In this document: in pieces, positions 9,883 to 20,189 of the stretch
How the letters are laid out: every line of letters starts with the position of its first letter
Numbering within the stretch: the first letter of the stretch is position 1
Assembly: GCA_018398765.1 (NCBI GenBank)
Contig: JAHBMJ010002064.1
Location: 77,039 to 105,970, forward strand
Length of the DNA: 28,932 nucleotides
Source: Chromera velia
Lineage: Eukaryota; Sar; Chromeraceae
Direction: 5' to 3'
Position numbers and translations under genes: made by a program
The notes under the pieces: generated by a model
What the model was told of the DNA's origin: nothing
Seen by the model: only the letters and a program-made list of their open reading frames with translations
Database searches by the model: none

Positions 9883-12800
9883 TCAAAGTGGCAGGGGGAC
9901 AAGAGACACGTTCCATGACAGGGACTCTCCGCCTCCTGCAAGTGCACAGAACCGGAACCTTCAGTCGAGAAGAAATCGGATCGACACGCGCAGTCTTAGA
10001 CTCTTTCACAAAGACATCTGCATGTAATGCAAGTCGACAGAAGGGAGGGATGGATGTTTAAGGTACCGACCTCTCTTGATTTCATTCCAGTCTCCGACAT
10101 AGCTTTGAACGCCTTTGTTCGTCTCGGTAGGCTCACTTGTGCAATGCCCACATTGCCCATGTATGCGAGGACTTCAGCAACTTCCACCTCCCGTACTTCC
10201 CCTGCATCTCCTGACGAATCACCACTAGCCCTTCCCTCGCTGCTCGCTTTCGATTCCCGTCTCCTACTGTACGCAGAGACCCCCCCTGCAGCTGCATCTG
10301 CTGTCACCGACTCCCTTGCAACGATGATAATACGCCGTCCCAGAACGGGCGGACACACGGGTTTGAGATCTGACATGGGAACCTCAGGCAAGCTCTCTTC
10401 CTCTCCTTTCTTCTCTGCGTGTGCCTGTGCGGGTACGAGGAGATTGCGGAAAGCCGTCGGACACTCCGGGTACTCATCCAGGCAGATCGCTGTAGGGGGC
10501 ACTGGAAGGGATGGAGGGATGTTGCTGAGGTCAAATACTGCAGGCAGGCACACAGACAAACAGGAAAACAGGCAAGAAGCACAGAAAAGAATGGTAGATG
10601 AGTCGCGACGAGGGAGACAATAAGTGCGGAGCGGTCAGAAGACACAGGTGCAACAGAAAAGGAAAAGCCATGAAGCGAAATGTCTGTCTGATTCCCAAGA
10701 AATTACCATGTGACATGTTGAAAACAATCTATCTCAACAAAGCAGCCACAAGAACCACAAGCATCGATAAGTGAATAAAGGAAGTATCCCTCCCACCAAC
10801 CGTCCGATTCTCGTGGGATGATCACCGAAAACAGCCGCTTTCGTAGCACACCGCTGTGGAAGGAACGGGCAGTCAATTCTTGACCTAGGTAACACCTGCA
10901 CGAGAGAACACACACGGCCGTGTGTTTACATATACGTGTGTTTGTGTGTGTGTGTGTGTGTGTGTATGACTCTTACCATCGTGCTGTCTTTCTTCGCATT
11001 CTGAACAAAATCAACAGACATGGAGGCAGGACAATAGACGGGCAGACATACAGAGAGGAAGGGGAACCGGGGAGGACGGCATAGTGCGAGGGCAGAATCA
11101 AAAGAAGCAACAGGTAGATACATTCAAGCCCTTCCCAAGCTCCCTTTCCTCTACTGTGCCTGCCTGCCCCCATGCAACGAATCACCAACGGACAGACCCA
11201 CCCCTTTTGAAGCGACACGAAACCCAGGAGGTCCATGTTCGCATTGAAGGGAAGTGCGCCGTCCTGGTCGTCCTTCTTCCCCGCACTTGCTGCCCCGCTC
11301 TTCTCTTTCTCTTTCTCCTTCCCTGCCGCCCCTTCCCTTCCTGACAGCTCCACCCCGCCCTCAAGTATTCCGAGAATCAAACGGTGCAGACCATAGTCGG
11401 CTGGCAAGTTCCTTTCTAAAGGGGAAGACGCGTGTTGGAGCGATGGGTAGGAGAGGGAGTCTGAGTCTGTCACAGGATCAGACTGGATTGTTTGAGTTTT
11501 CAGTGGAGAGGCAGAACGGAGGGGTGAGGGTCTGTCTTGGCAGGGGAACTTGGGATTTGAAGGGAAGGGGAGCTTGTGCTGGCAGATGAGACGAAAGCCC
11601 AACCGCCAGTACCTAGGGTCGGTGGCACAGTAGGAAATTTCCCTCAGGACCCGCTCTGAGTGGAGAGTGTTGGTGGAGTTGTGCAGCCATTCGAAGAGCC
11701 AGTCGGAAATTTCCATTCCTGTCCTAGCAGTGTGGAAGTGAACACGCTCGGGAGGGAGAAGCTGAACGGCCCCCGTGAAGCTAGTGACGTCCTCAATCTG
11801 GATCTTTGACCGGAGCTTGTGACGCTGCAAGAAGAAGTTAAGGCAATCCAAACGATTGAGTAAACAGTCAAGACGACGAGGTGGCCGATGGAGTGAGTTT
11901 GTTTTCATACGCGCGGACAAATACTTTGGATGGTTCTATACGCTCATGCTCCTTTGTGGGTGTGTTTGCCCGAGGCGATTTCTGCCAGCTGAAAGACAGC
12001 AAGTGTAAAGGGGAGATGCAGAAAGAACGATAAAATGACGACCTCTTGTGGGTTTTCGTTCCTTCGCGCTTTTCTTTTTCTTTTCTCTCTTATCGTCTGA
12101 CGGCCCCATTGCAAGTTCGCTCACTCACCCTGAAGTAAGAGGTCAGCTTGTCCTTTGCAGAGGCATCACAGTCAAGGAGGAACACAGGGTTCTTCGTCCT
12201 GCAACAACAAGGAGAAAGAGAGGGGTAACAAGCAAGGAAGGAAGGAAGGAAGGAAGGAAGGAAGGGAAGGAAGGAAGGAAGAAAGAAAGAAAGAGAAGGA
12301 AGGAGGGAAGAATGAGGGAGAGAGGGGAGGGGTGGGAGGGGTGGGAAGGAGGGAGGGAGGGAGGAAGGGAGGGAGGGAGGGAGGGGAGGAGGTAGGGAAG
12401 GAGGGGGGGGGAGAGGGAGGGACACCAACCCCCCACCCACATTAAGGCGCGAGGGCGGGAGAGAAGATTCTTGGAGTTGCAACACTGGAACAGGAAAGCG
12501 GGAAAAGAGCGAGGCTAGCCCCGGCTGCAACGACAAAAACAGTCAGTCTGATACCACAGTAGCTTCCTCATGTGGACAGGGGACGCACCCAGTTGGACCC
12601 ATGAAGACGACGAAGGGTCAAGAGGAGACGGCAATATGGAGACGGCTCAATGGAGAGGTGGGAGAAACAAGGGGAGACAAGAACATCCAGTCAGACCCAC
12701 CCCTTCGGAGACGGCTCCAGGTTGAATAGAAGGCCGTCTGCAAAGACCCTCCCGTGGGTGTTCATGAAGAGACACGCAATGCTGCTTGCGGGACGGAGGG

Positions 12801-13555
12801 GGTCCGGCATACGGATGGGCACAGGGGGGTCGACAGGTCGTGCATGTCTCGGGTCGAGGTCGAGGAGTTTCTTCTGGAGCGGGGGGGCGAGGAGCAGGCG
12901 AATGTCTTGGGCGATTAGCCCCTGCAAAAATCTGAAGGCAGAAGATCGCCGGACAGAGAGAGAACACAGGGAGACGGAGAGCATGAGGAGTGACGAAGAA
13001 TGCAAGAACATACCGAACGCAAATATGCAAGCTGCCTGACCGTGCAGCATCAGGCCCCACGATTTGAAAGAAGACTCTGTTCGCAAGCACGCAGGGGCGG
13101 CAGGAGATCAGATTTGTCAGTCGCGAGAAGTACTGATACATTTTCCTTCCGCAAATTAAGGGCTCCTCGAGGGAGTAGATAGAGTCACGACAGCCTCACA
13201 ACTGAATACGGGCCCTGCAATCTTTCAAACGCTTGTGTCATCTCACAGAAAGCTGTAATTGCTTCGATCTTCGAAAGCAGGATGGCAGAAATCATCTAGC
13301 TCTGCGTCCTGCTGAGCCTGGCACGATCTAGCACTTCCTAACGTACTCACTCAGACTGACACGCAGAGACGCGTGTTGCTGAGAGACGCGTCGGATCGAG
13401 TTGAGGACGTCAATTAACCTGGTCGGTCCCCGTATGTCCCCGTCGTCCCGCGCGCGAACGAACGAACGAATCGCGCGCCTGCGGTCAAGCTTCCCATATA
13501 TATGACAGTTGCAATGATACGGAACCCCACTGGCAGCGCGAAGTCTCTCCTTCAT
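9883..13555 (-). CDS. IBA57: IBA57/CAF17-like iron-sulfur cluster assembly factor (YgfZ/GcvT family)
   Basis: Eight exons on the minus strand join in frame into 633 aa: 13555-13351, 13194-13041, 12931-12701, 12198-12129, 11824-11202, 10895-10801, 10537-10067 and 9935-9883. Family hallmarks are GPDAARFLQGLIAQDI at residues 115-130 (split by intron 2), ACLFMNTHGRVFADGLLFNL, VFLLDCDASAKDKL, and the signature KGCYLGQELTAR at 427-438, formed exactly across the exon 5/6 junction. GNVGIAQV and a short VSLVPLPL end follow the family's C-terminal barrel. IBA57 works with ISCA proteins in mitochondria to mature [4Fe-4S] proteins; the basic first exon could be a targeting sequence. The model is much longer than human IBA57 because of low-complexity Ser/Lys/Glu inserts in exons 5 and 7. 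Uncertain points: acceptor at 13194 is pyrimidine-poor, donor GTCAGG after 13041 was chosen over GTATGT after 13014 because it restores the family motif, and donor GTTGGT after 10801 was chosen by phase. Confidence 0.92.
10935..10965. repeat. (GT)n tract inside an intron
   Basis: Dinucleotide GT run on the plus strand, about 40 bases from the acceptor of the exon that begins the CYLGQE motif. Confidence 0.9.
12232..12420. repeat. (GGAA)n/(GGGA)n purine tract inside an intron
   Basis: Purine-rich run on the plus strand, hence pyrimidine-rich in the sense of the IBA57-like gene. It makes up much of the 502-base intron between exons 3 and 4 and ends shortly before the exon-4 acceptor TTGTTGTTGCAG. 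Confidence 0.95.
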
Positions 13556-13756
13556 CCTACCACCACACTCTTGAAGCGACGAAGTTCAACATCGTGCTCA
13601 GCGGGGACAAGCCGATGGATTTGTTTCCCGTGCTACAGGTCCATGATTGAGTGACTCTGAATCTCTGACTTCGGGAGGTATATATATATATATATCTAGA
13701 CTTTTTTAAGGTCAGGCAATTCGTGAGCGACCCACTCGGACAGACTCTTTCACAGA
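13556..13756. promoter_or_regulatory. 201-bp divergent promoter, IBA57-like gene and metallophosphoesterase
   Basis: The two start codons lie back to back with only 201 bases between them. A (TA)n run at 13678-13693 is the only conspicuous element and could serve as a TATA-like or melting element for either gene. Confidence 0.55.
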
Positions 13757-15342
13757 ATGGGGGCACAGACATCTGCTCATAGCTCTGAGGCAAGCATTCG
13801 TATCATACAGGTGACAGACGTGTACACGTTGGAGAATTTTCCGAGTTTGCGAACGCTGATCAAAGAAAAAAAGAAGGAGAAGCCGGAGACAACATGCGTG
13901 AGCATGCTGACAGGTGATTTCCTTGCTCCCTATTTGCTCAGCTCTCTGGATTTTGGTAAGGGAATGGTGCGATGTCTGAATGCAACAGGGATCGACTTTC
14001 TCACCTGGGGGAATCACGAGAACGACATACCACACAGACATGTATGCAAGAGAATAGAGGAGTATGAGGGGACATGGATCAACACGAATATGCAAAGCCA
14101 CGCCATGATGCACTTACAAAGTGATAGGGCAATCGTCAGTTGTAAGAGCCCCGACGGCCAAAATGAGAGAAAGCTTGGGTTGGTTGGACTTCTAACCAAC
14201 GACCCAGTCCTCTACAGTGGCGGTGCCCCTTTCGGTGGCGCTTCCATAGAGTGCCCTTGGGATACGTTGGAGCTGTACAAGAAGAAGCTGGAAGAGGAGG
14301 ATGGGGTCGATCTTGTCCTTCCCCTCTGCCATCTTTACGAGTTCCAGGACGAGCGAACATGCAGGGACTTTGACTTTCCGCTGATCCTGTCGGGCCACGA
14401 TCACCATGTAGTCAACCGAGATTGGCATGGGACGCGATTGGTAAAACCGGGGTGTGATGCACGAAAAGCAGCCGTTATCGACATCTGTTGGCGTGATGCG
14501 CAGTGTCCTCAACCCGAAATCAAACTGGAAATTGTGGATGTCTGCAGCTTTGCTCCCAACGCTGAGGTCCAAAAAGTTGTGGATGAGTCCTCCCTGGTCC
14601 TCAAATCTCTGCGAGACACCCAACTGACCGCGATACCCGACAGATTCCGCCCGTTGTCTTCCGTAGGGGCGCGGTCTGGTCCTGTGAGTGTGGGGACTTT
14701 TCTCTGTACAGAACTTCTAGAGGGGGCCGCAAGGTACTCGCCCGAGCTCTGCCTTCTTGCAGGAGGCAACATGAGGGGGGGGATGGAGTATGAGGAGGCA
14801 GAGGTCTTTACATTAGAGACGTTGCAGAGTGAGATACACAGTCACGTGAACCTTGCAGTGGTGCGGCTTCCTGGATGGTTGATCTCTTCTGCAATGAGGG
14901 AAAGTCGAAAAGAGATGGGCAGCGTGTGGTGTCTGCTTCAATGCGACGAGGGGGTGCAGGTTGGGGACGACGGGTCTGTTGTTGGAATCAAAGGAGAGAG
15001 ATTGGAAAAAGAGCGGGAGTATTCTGTTCTGTGCGTCCCATCGGAGCTTGATGCCGTCTCCGGCCCTCCCTCACTTGCCAGTTTCTTCTCAAAAGAGGAG
15101 AACAAGGAGAGGCTGCAGATCAGAGATGATTTCCATATGAACGCACAGGTGAGGTAGGTAGGCATTTCTTTCTGACGTTTCTTCCTTTATTCCTCGCTCC
15201 TTTCAAGTTTTCTGTCTTTGTTTTTTTCTTTCTGGGTAGATGCGCTGCAAAGCCCTCCCATCTATTCTCACGGCCGAAGCAGAGGGGAAAAAACCTTTGT
15301 GTATGGTGTCAGCCCTCTCTGACTCTTCTCTCTCTGTGTGTA

Positions 15343-15380
<38 letters not shown>

Positions 15381-16005
15381 TGTGTGTGTGTGTAGGTTCT
15401 TCTTCTGAAACTGTGGGCGTCCCGCGTCTGGAATGAGATCTGGATGAGGCTGGACGCAGACCACGACGGCACTCTCTCTCCAGAGGACCTTGGGGCGATC
15501 GACAGGGACGGAGACTTTCGGGTCTCCGCAGAGGAGGTCCTCAGGTTCATGAGCGACAAAATGGGGTTCAAAACGTGTCCGGAGGTACGTTGGGAAAGTG
15601 GAGCACTTAGGGTTTCAGTCGTGAAAGGGACGGTACAAAGAGGGGCCAATTAAGGAGACTTGCAGCTAGACCCGTGATCCATCGGAATCAGCATTCCCTT
15701 CTCTTCGCAGACCTCTCATGATTCTGGTTTTCATTTTCGACCAGTTCTTATCCATAAATAGGTATCGGCATATGCAGTGTATGTGACTGACCGATGCTTG
15801 TCCCTCTGCCCGACCACAGGAACAGCGATTTGTGGTACAAGTTCTCAGAGCTGCCGTTGGCCCGACTTGCCCCCGTAGATCGAGTCGGGACTTAGGAGAG
15901 AGTGGAATCTCGCTCGAGGAAATCAATAATCATAAGGGGTTGGGAGAGGAGGAGCCATGTTCTTCACGAGGGAAACAAGAAAGCGGCCACAGGAGGAAGC
16001 ATTGA
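13757..16005 (+). CDS. 5'-nucleotidase-type metallophosphoesterase with C-terminal EF-hand-like loops
   Basis: Three exons join in phase 0: 13757-15148, 15396-15584 and 15820-16005, giving 588 aa. Calcineurin-like phosphoesterase motifs are visible: D21 in TDVY, GD54, GNHE (N86, H87), H192 in PLCHLYEF and GHDHH (H214, H216). The usual D-x-H of motif 1 is D-x-Y. After the catalytic part, GGNMRGG at about 335-341 fits the 5'-nucleotidase C-terminal domain. Exon 2 carries calcium-binding-type loops DADHDGTLSPED and DRDGDFRVSAEE, separated by only four residues; exon 3 has a degenerate third loop ending GISLEEI. No signal peptide was seen, so a cytosolic place is likely. Intron 1 ends in a (GT)n tract directly at the acceptor. 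The stop at 16005 is tentative: a strong donor (GAG then GTGAGT) at 16040 follows another open frame (GGSIDSIEPLHNFKSE), so an alternative 3' end exists. Confidence 0.83.
15349..15394. repeat. (GT)n tract abutting a 3' splice site
   Basis: The GT run of intron 1 continues to within one base of the acceptor TAG at 15393-15395, leaving no ordinary pyrimidine tract next to the splice site. Confidence 0.9.
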
Positions 16006-17143
16006 TTCCATTGAACCACTGCATAACTTTAAGTCTGAGGTGAGTGGGATTGAGAAAAGCTACATGAGAGGAAGGTTTCAAAGTTTTGGGTTTTCTTAAC
16101 TTTTTGAAATGCCTGTAAAATGAATTAGTTGTTCTTAATTATAAATTTAAAAACCAGCTCGATCACAGGTTTTTCTATCATCAATTTAATAAAGAAACCA
16201 TATGTTAATTACTATTATATAAGCTTCTATAAGATATTTTTTCAATTAATTGAGCTTTTACTTTCTTATTTTTATAATAATTGATTCTTACCATGAATAA
16301 CCATGAATAATTACCGGATGCACTTTACGAATTAAAATTAACTTCTAGACTGAACCGAATGTATTTCATATAATTAATGGTTTTAAAAAGAAAAAAATTA
16401 AATAGTTCCTAATATAGTTAACATACATAAAGCATGTCGGCGTAGTTAGTGTCATTTCTTAGCATTGCGAAGCATTAGGCTTTCTATCTTACCCTTTGCT
16501 TACCTTTTGCTTGGTATATTGTTTTTTTCATGACATTTATTGTTAGGGGCGACTATAATAAGGCAGTGGATAAGGGAATGCAATTCATAGATATTCACAA
16601 ACAATGAATTTAAAGAGCAAGTCACAAATTAAGATTGAGGAACTTTTGCAAAACAAATATAGACCCATCATAAAAAAAGAAGTGCATGGATTGATGATCG
16701 ACTGACTTTGACTGACTTTTGTTTATAAGCACTTTTTTAATTTAAAAGTTTAACATGCATAGTCGTTGTCTTCTAAGCCTTTTGTCTATTTAGTTGATCA
16801 GTGACAGTTCACTTCCAGTTACCATGCATCATTGTAGGGGCCTAGCTGAATTGCCGCGCGACCCCCCCGCGCGACACACATTTTTAATTTCGACTGACCT
16901 TAATTCTGCTTCACTCGAACTCGCGTCTTTTAGTGCGTCCCCAACCGGCGCTCCATGTTTGTGCATGCATGCAGGTCAGACAACTGCGTGAATGCGAACA
17001 TTCGACGATCCTCACTTCATATGATAGTGTGGGAGGGATGAACTTCGTAAGAAATCCCCCTCTCTGTTCTCAACGGATTCATTGAACAGAAGACAGAAAA
17101 CCGGATCACTATACTGTGTGCGCGCTGATATGAACCATGCATC
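16006..17143. other. Intergenic region with AT-rich island
   Basis: From about 16080 to 16800 the sequence is very AT-rich and has no long open frame, unlike the roughly balanced flanks. No terminal repeats, target duplication or recognisable gene were found. The last 340 bases return to normal composition and probably hold the promoter of the membrane-protein gene; a GCATGCATGCA motif lies near 16964-16974. Confidence 0.6.
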
Positions 17144-19585
17144 ATGACCGGGACAGAGCAAAACGGAAAATTCAAGTGGCCCACTTTGAAGGACTTTTCG
17201 CTTCGTCATTTTTTGGAAAAAACGCCTCTATGGCAGCCCATCCTTCTCGTCACTCTCCAGTTTTTGTGTGCAGCAACGATGGCGTGGCTTATCTTTGTCT
17301 TTCCATCAAGACAGTTCGGTGAAGAAGAGGGAAACCTCTTGGCAACAAGCGGCTTCTTCGCGGTTTCATTCTGCACTCCTCAAGTCATTTCAGAATTTTT
17401 CCTGCCTCTTCAGTCGTTTCTCCTGTTTAAAGCAGTACAGGCAATCATATGTGCTACGGCAGCAACCGTTTGGGGTGTCCTTCAATTTTACTACCGTCCT
17501 TTTGGGGGTGGCTCTGTTCTGGGTACGGCTGTCGTCTTTTTGATCCTCACGCTCCCGCACATTTACACGGTGTCGTATATCCGTGGCCTGCAACAGCACC
17601 GTGATAATGTTCAGCGAAGACGAGAAACCGCAGACCCAGAACTCGAGCCGCCAAAGAAGGAAGCTTGTTGTTGGCGTCTAAGACATCTTGGCGTCAGGGG
17701 AATCAGACTCTTCTCCCCAATGCTGGCAAAGAACGCCTTGCATGCAACGCTCATAAACTTTTTGAAGATCGCCTCGGAATACGTAGACATCTCGACGGAC
17801 ATCGCAGCAGGCATATTCTTTCTCCGTGCGAAGACAGACCTGCCCTACAATGTGCACCTGGCCGGATGCTATGGAGTGGTTGCCTTCGCTGTTCTGGACA
17901 TGCTACCCCTCGCAGGTCTGTCCTCAATTAAGAAGTCTGTCAGTATATAGAGGGAGGCATTTCTTGCAAGATACTCTTTGGTGGTATGCTGACCAATCGA
18001 CTCGCCTTTGCTGCAATTGGCTTTTTGATTGGCATCTTCTCGACCCCGCTGGCAAGCTGCTAGGCTGGTTGGTGGTCTCGTGGTTTTTTTGGTCTGTTGA
18101 TTCACGGGCTTTTGAAGGAGATGCTTTGTTGACTCCATGCGCGCTTGATTCCGTCGATTTCTGATTGGCCTCCCCGTGTCCCCTGTCCCCCTCCGGTACA
18201 TCTGCAGGCAAGTATGCGTTCCCCGCGAATATGCTCTCTCAGTCTGCGATCCTGTGGATCTACGGTGTCTCTGCTTTCTGTGAAGTTGTTATTCTAGTTG
18301 CCTCAATTGTCTTGACGGTGGGGTTCTGGAATTACTTGTCGGAGGATACGGGAGGGAAGGTCTTTGTGATTTTGGACGTGACCTCGACTGCCTTTGGGAT
18401 TCTGATTGCATTCGCTACAATGATCGTCAACGGAATTGACAGAAAGCTCCAGGCAGCTTTGCAGCAGGTCACTAGGAGCGTCAGAAGCATTAAGAGCTTC
18501 GGGGGGTCAATCACTCCCTCCGCGCGACAGAAGGGCACACACAACAGCACAAGAGAAGAAGACACACCCCGAAGCTTCCCATCACCTTATGAAAACGAAA
18601 ACAGGCAAAGACAAGACAGTTTCCACTTCCATCTGACTCCTCTAGCAGAGGAAGAGGCAGAAGACGGACAGAACGACAAAGAGGAGAGGAGCCAGTCAAG
18701 TGAGGAGAGAGATCGACCATCGAGTGGAGGTGACTCTCCGTTAAAGGAACGAAGTCCAGAGGAAAATCACGTACTTGAAGGTACACAGAGATCCTCTTTC
18801 TTTCTTTGGTGTTTTGCTTTCCTTCTCATCCATTTCTCTTCACATGAGTTTCCGTCTGCTGGCCTACTTAGATCACCCTGAACCGATCTTTCGTTCTGTG
18901 GGCCTTTTTTGCTTTGTAGGGGTCCGTGGATGGACATTTCCTTCTTCTCATTTCACCAGATCTCTTTTTCTATCATTCTCGCTACTGCTGTCTCTCCCTC
19001 TCTTCCCGTTTCTTTCTATCCGTTTCTCCTCTTCTGTGTTGCTGTTCTGTCTTGGTTAACGAAAGTGCCCCCCCGTTTTTCGTTTTTCTGCTTTTTGTGG
19101 CTCGGTCGGTTGGCCTTTCATTATTTTGTACAGCTCTGGCTCTATCTTGATGTGCAGCATCTCTCTGTCTCTGTCTCTCTGCTTGACTTTTCCATCTGTT
19201 GTGTGCTTTGTCAGGACTTTTGTTGTATCATTGAAGTGATCCGAGCAACCTTTTCTCTCATGGAGGTGTGTGCATCTTTTCTTTCAATTCTTCCCATGCA
19301 GTGGAAGGTCGTTCTGAAAGACACGAATGGCAACATGGGGCTGAGGGTCGCCCTGCTGGGAGCCCATGCTCTGAGGGACGGGAAGCAGTACTGAACGGGT
19401 CTGACGAGGCGCCTGAGGATGTGCAGATAGAACCGGTCTCTCCTCCGGTCGCCGAGCTCCCCCCTTGCAGTGCTCATGCAAATCGAATGAATGCGCATGC
19501 GTCCTCAGGCGGCGTCCACTCTCCGCTCTCTTCGGCTGTGCTATCTCTCGAGAGAAAGGAAGAGAGGAGACAAACAACTTTGTAA
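17144..19585 (+). CDS. Polytopic membrane protein, unrecognised family
   Basis: Exons 17144-17915, 18208-18780 and 19302-19585 join in phase 1 at both junctions and give 542 aa. Exon 1 has about five hydrophobic segments: about residues 32-53 (PILLVTLQFLCAATMAW), 65-117 (probably two), 125-146 (VLGTAVVFLILTLPHIY) and one near DISTDIAAGIFFL, followed by GCYGVVAFAVLDMLPLAG. Exon 2 adds WIYGVSAFCEVVILVAS and VFVILDVTSTAFGILIAFAT. The remainder is a hydrophilic, Ser/Glu/Arg-rich tail with many possible phosphorylation sites, ending ERKEERRQTTL. About eight membrane spans are expected. The paired Asp in YVDISTDIAAG is reminiscent of XK-related scramblases, but not enough to name it. Intron 1 contains a second hydrophobic open stretch (about 17970-18060, AFAAIGFLIGIFS) that could be an alternative end exon. 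Junctions have good acceptors (CTGCAG, CATGCAG). Confidence 0.75.
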
Positions 19586-19638
19586 AAACAGAGGAGACCG
19601 GGTTTCTCAAATTTGGAGAAAGATGGAAGGAAGGAAAG

Positions 19639-19682
<44 letters not shown>

Positions 19683-20189
19683 GACGGGGAGAGGAAAGAG
19701 GAGTGTTGGAAGAAGAAAATGCTGACGGCTCTTGTCCATCCATGGAATCACCTGAAGGAGTCAATCCTCGTCGACCAAGACAGAGAGGAAACAGCTACAA
19801 CTAAACCGGCGCTTCTGACTGACTACTTGCAGAGAAGATTGCAGTTGCGGACCCCCACTGTTTTCTAGAAAGAAGATGGAATTACATGCACTGAATGTAG
19901 ACATGTACAGAAAACAAAAACGGAAAGGTGAAGAGTCAAAGTAAAATTTCGCGGGGCACTTAAAAAAAGAACCAACTCCAATCATCGTCGTGATTTCGGT
20001 GCTTGCTTGTCTTCAGCAGTGTTGATCAAAGGAAAGGAACGAATACAGGAGATTAAAGACGAAAAATCATAAGAGAAGGCAGGGGTGTCAAATGGAGCAC
20101 TGCAGCTAAATTTGGTTTGCGTTCTGCATGACGAAAGTCACGCTCCAAGTGAGTGTACCACTACACTTCTTCAATTCGCAGGATTTAAT
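19586..20189. other. Convergent intergenic region
   Basis: This separates the stop codons of the plus-strand membrane-protein gene and the minus-strand small gene. It holds a (GA)n run and an open but repeat-derived frame; no exon could be supported. Confidence 0.6.
19637..19679. repeat. (AAAG)/(GA)n microsatellite
   Basis: AAAG units pass into a pure GA dinucleotide run about 35 bases long, just downstream of the membrane-protein stop codon, probably in its 3' UTR. Confidence 0.95.

Noticed and set aside
11925-11981. Possible 19-codon exon in the IBA57-like gene (KSPRANTPTKEHE...)
   Set aside because: It is in phase, but direct joining of 12129 to 11824 gives the family-like sequence YFRRHKLRSKIQIE without an insert, so it is more likely intron.
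12090-12536. Pro/Ser/Leu-rich frame over the GGAA tract
   Set aside because: Produced by the purine repeat inside an intron of the IBA57-like gene; only the last 23 codons belong to a real exon, in this frame.
18781-19301. Hydrophobic plus-strand frames between exons 2 and 3 of the membrane-protein gene
   Set aside because: Pyrimidine-rich intron sequence gives Phe/Leu/Ser-rich frames; splicing 18780 to 19302 keeps phase and gives a sensible hydrophilic tail.
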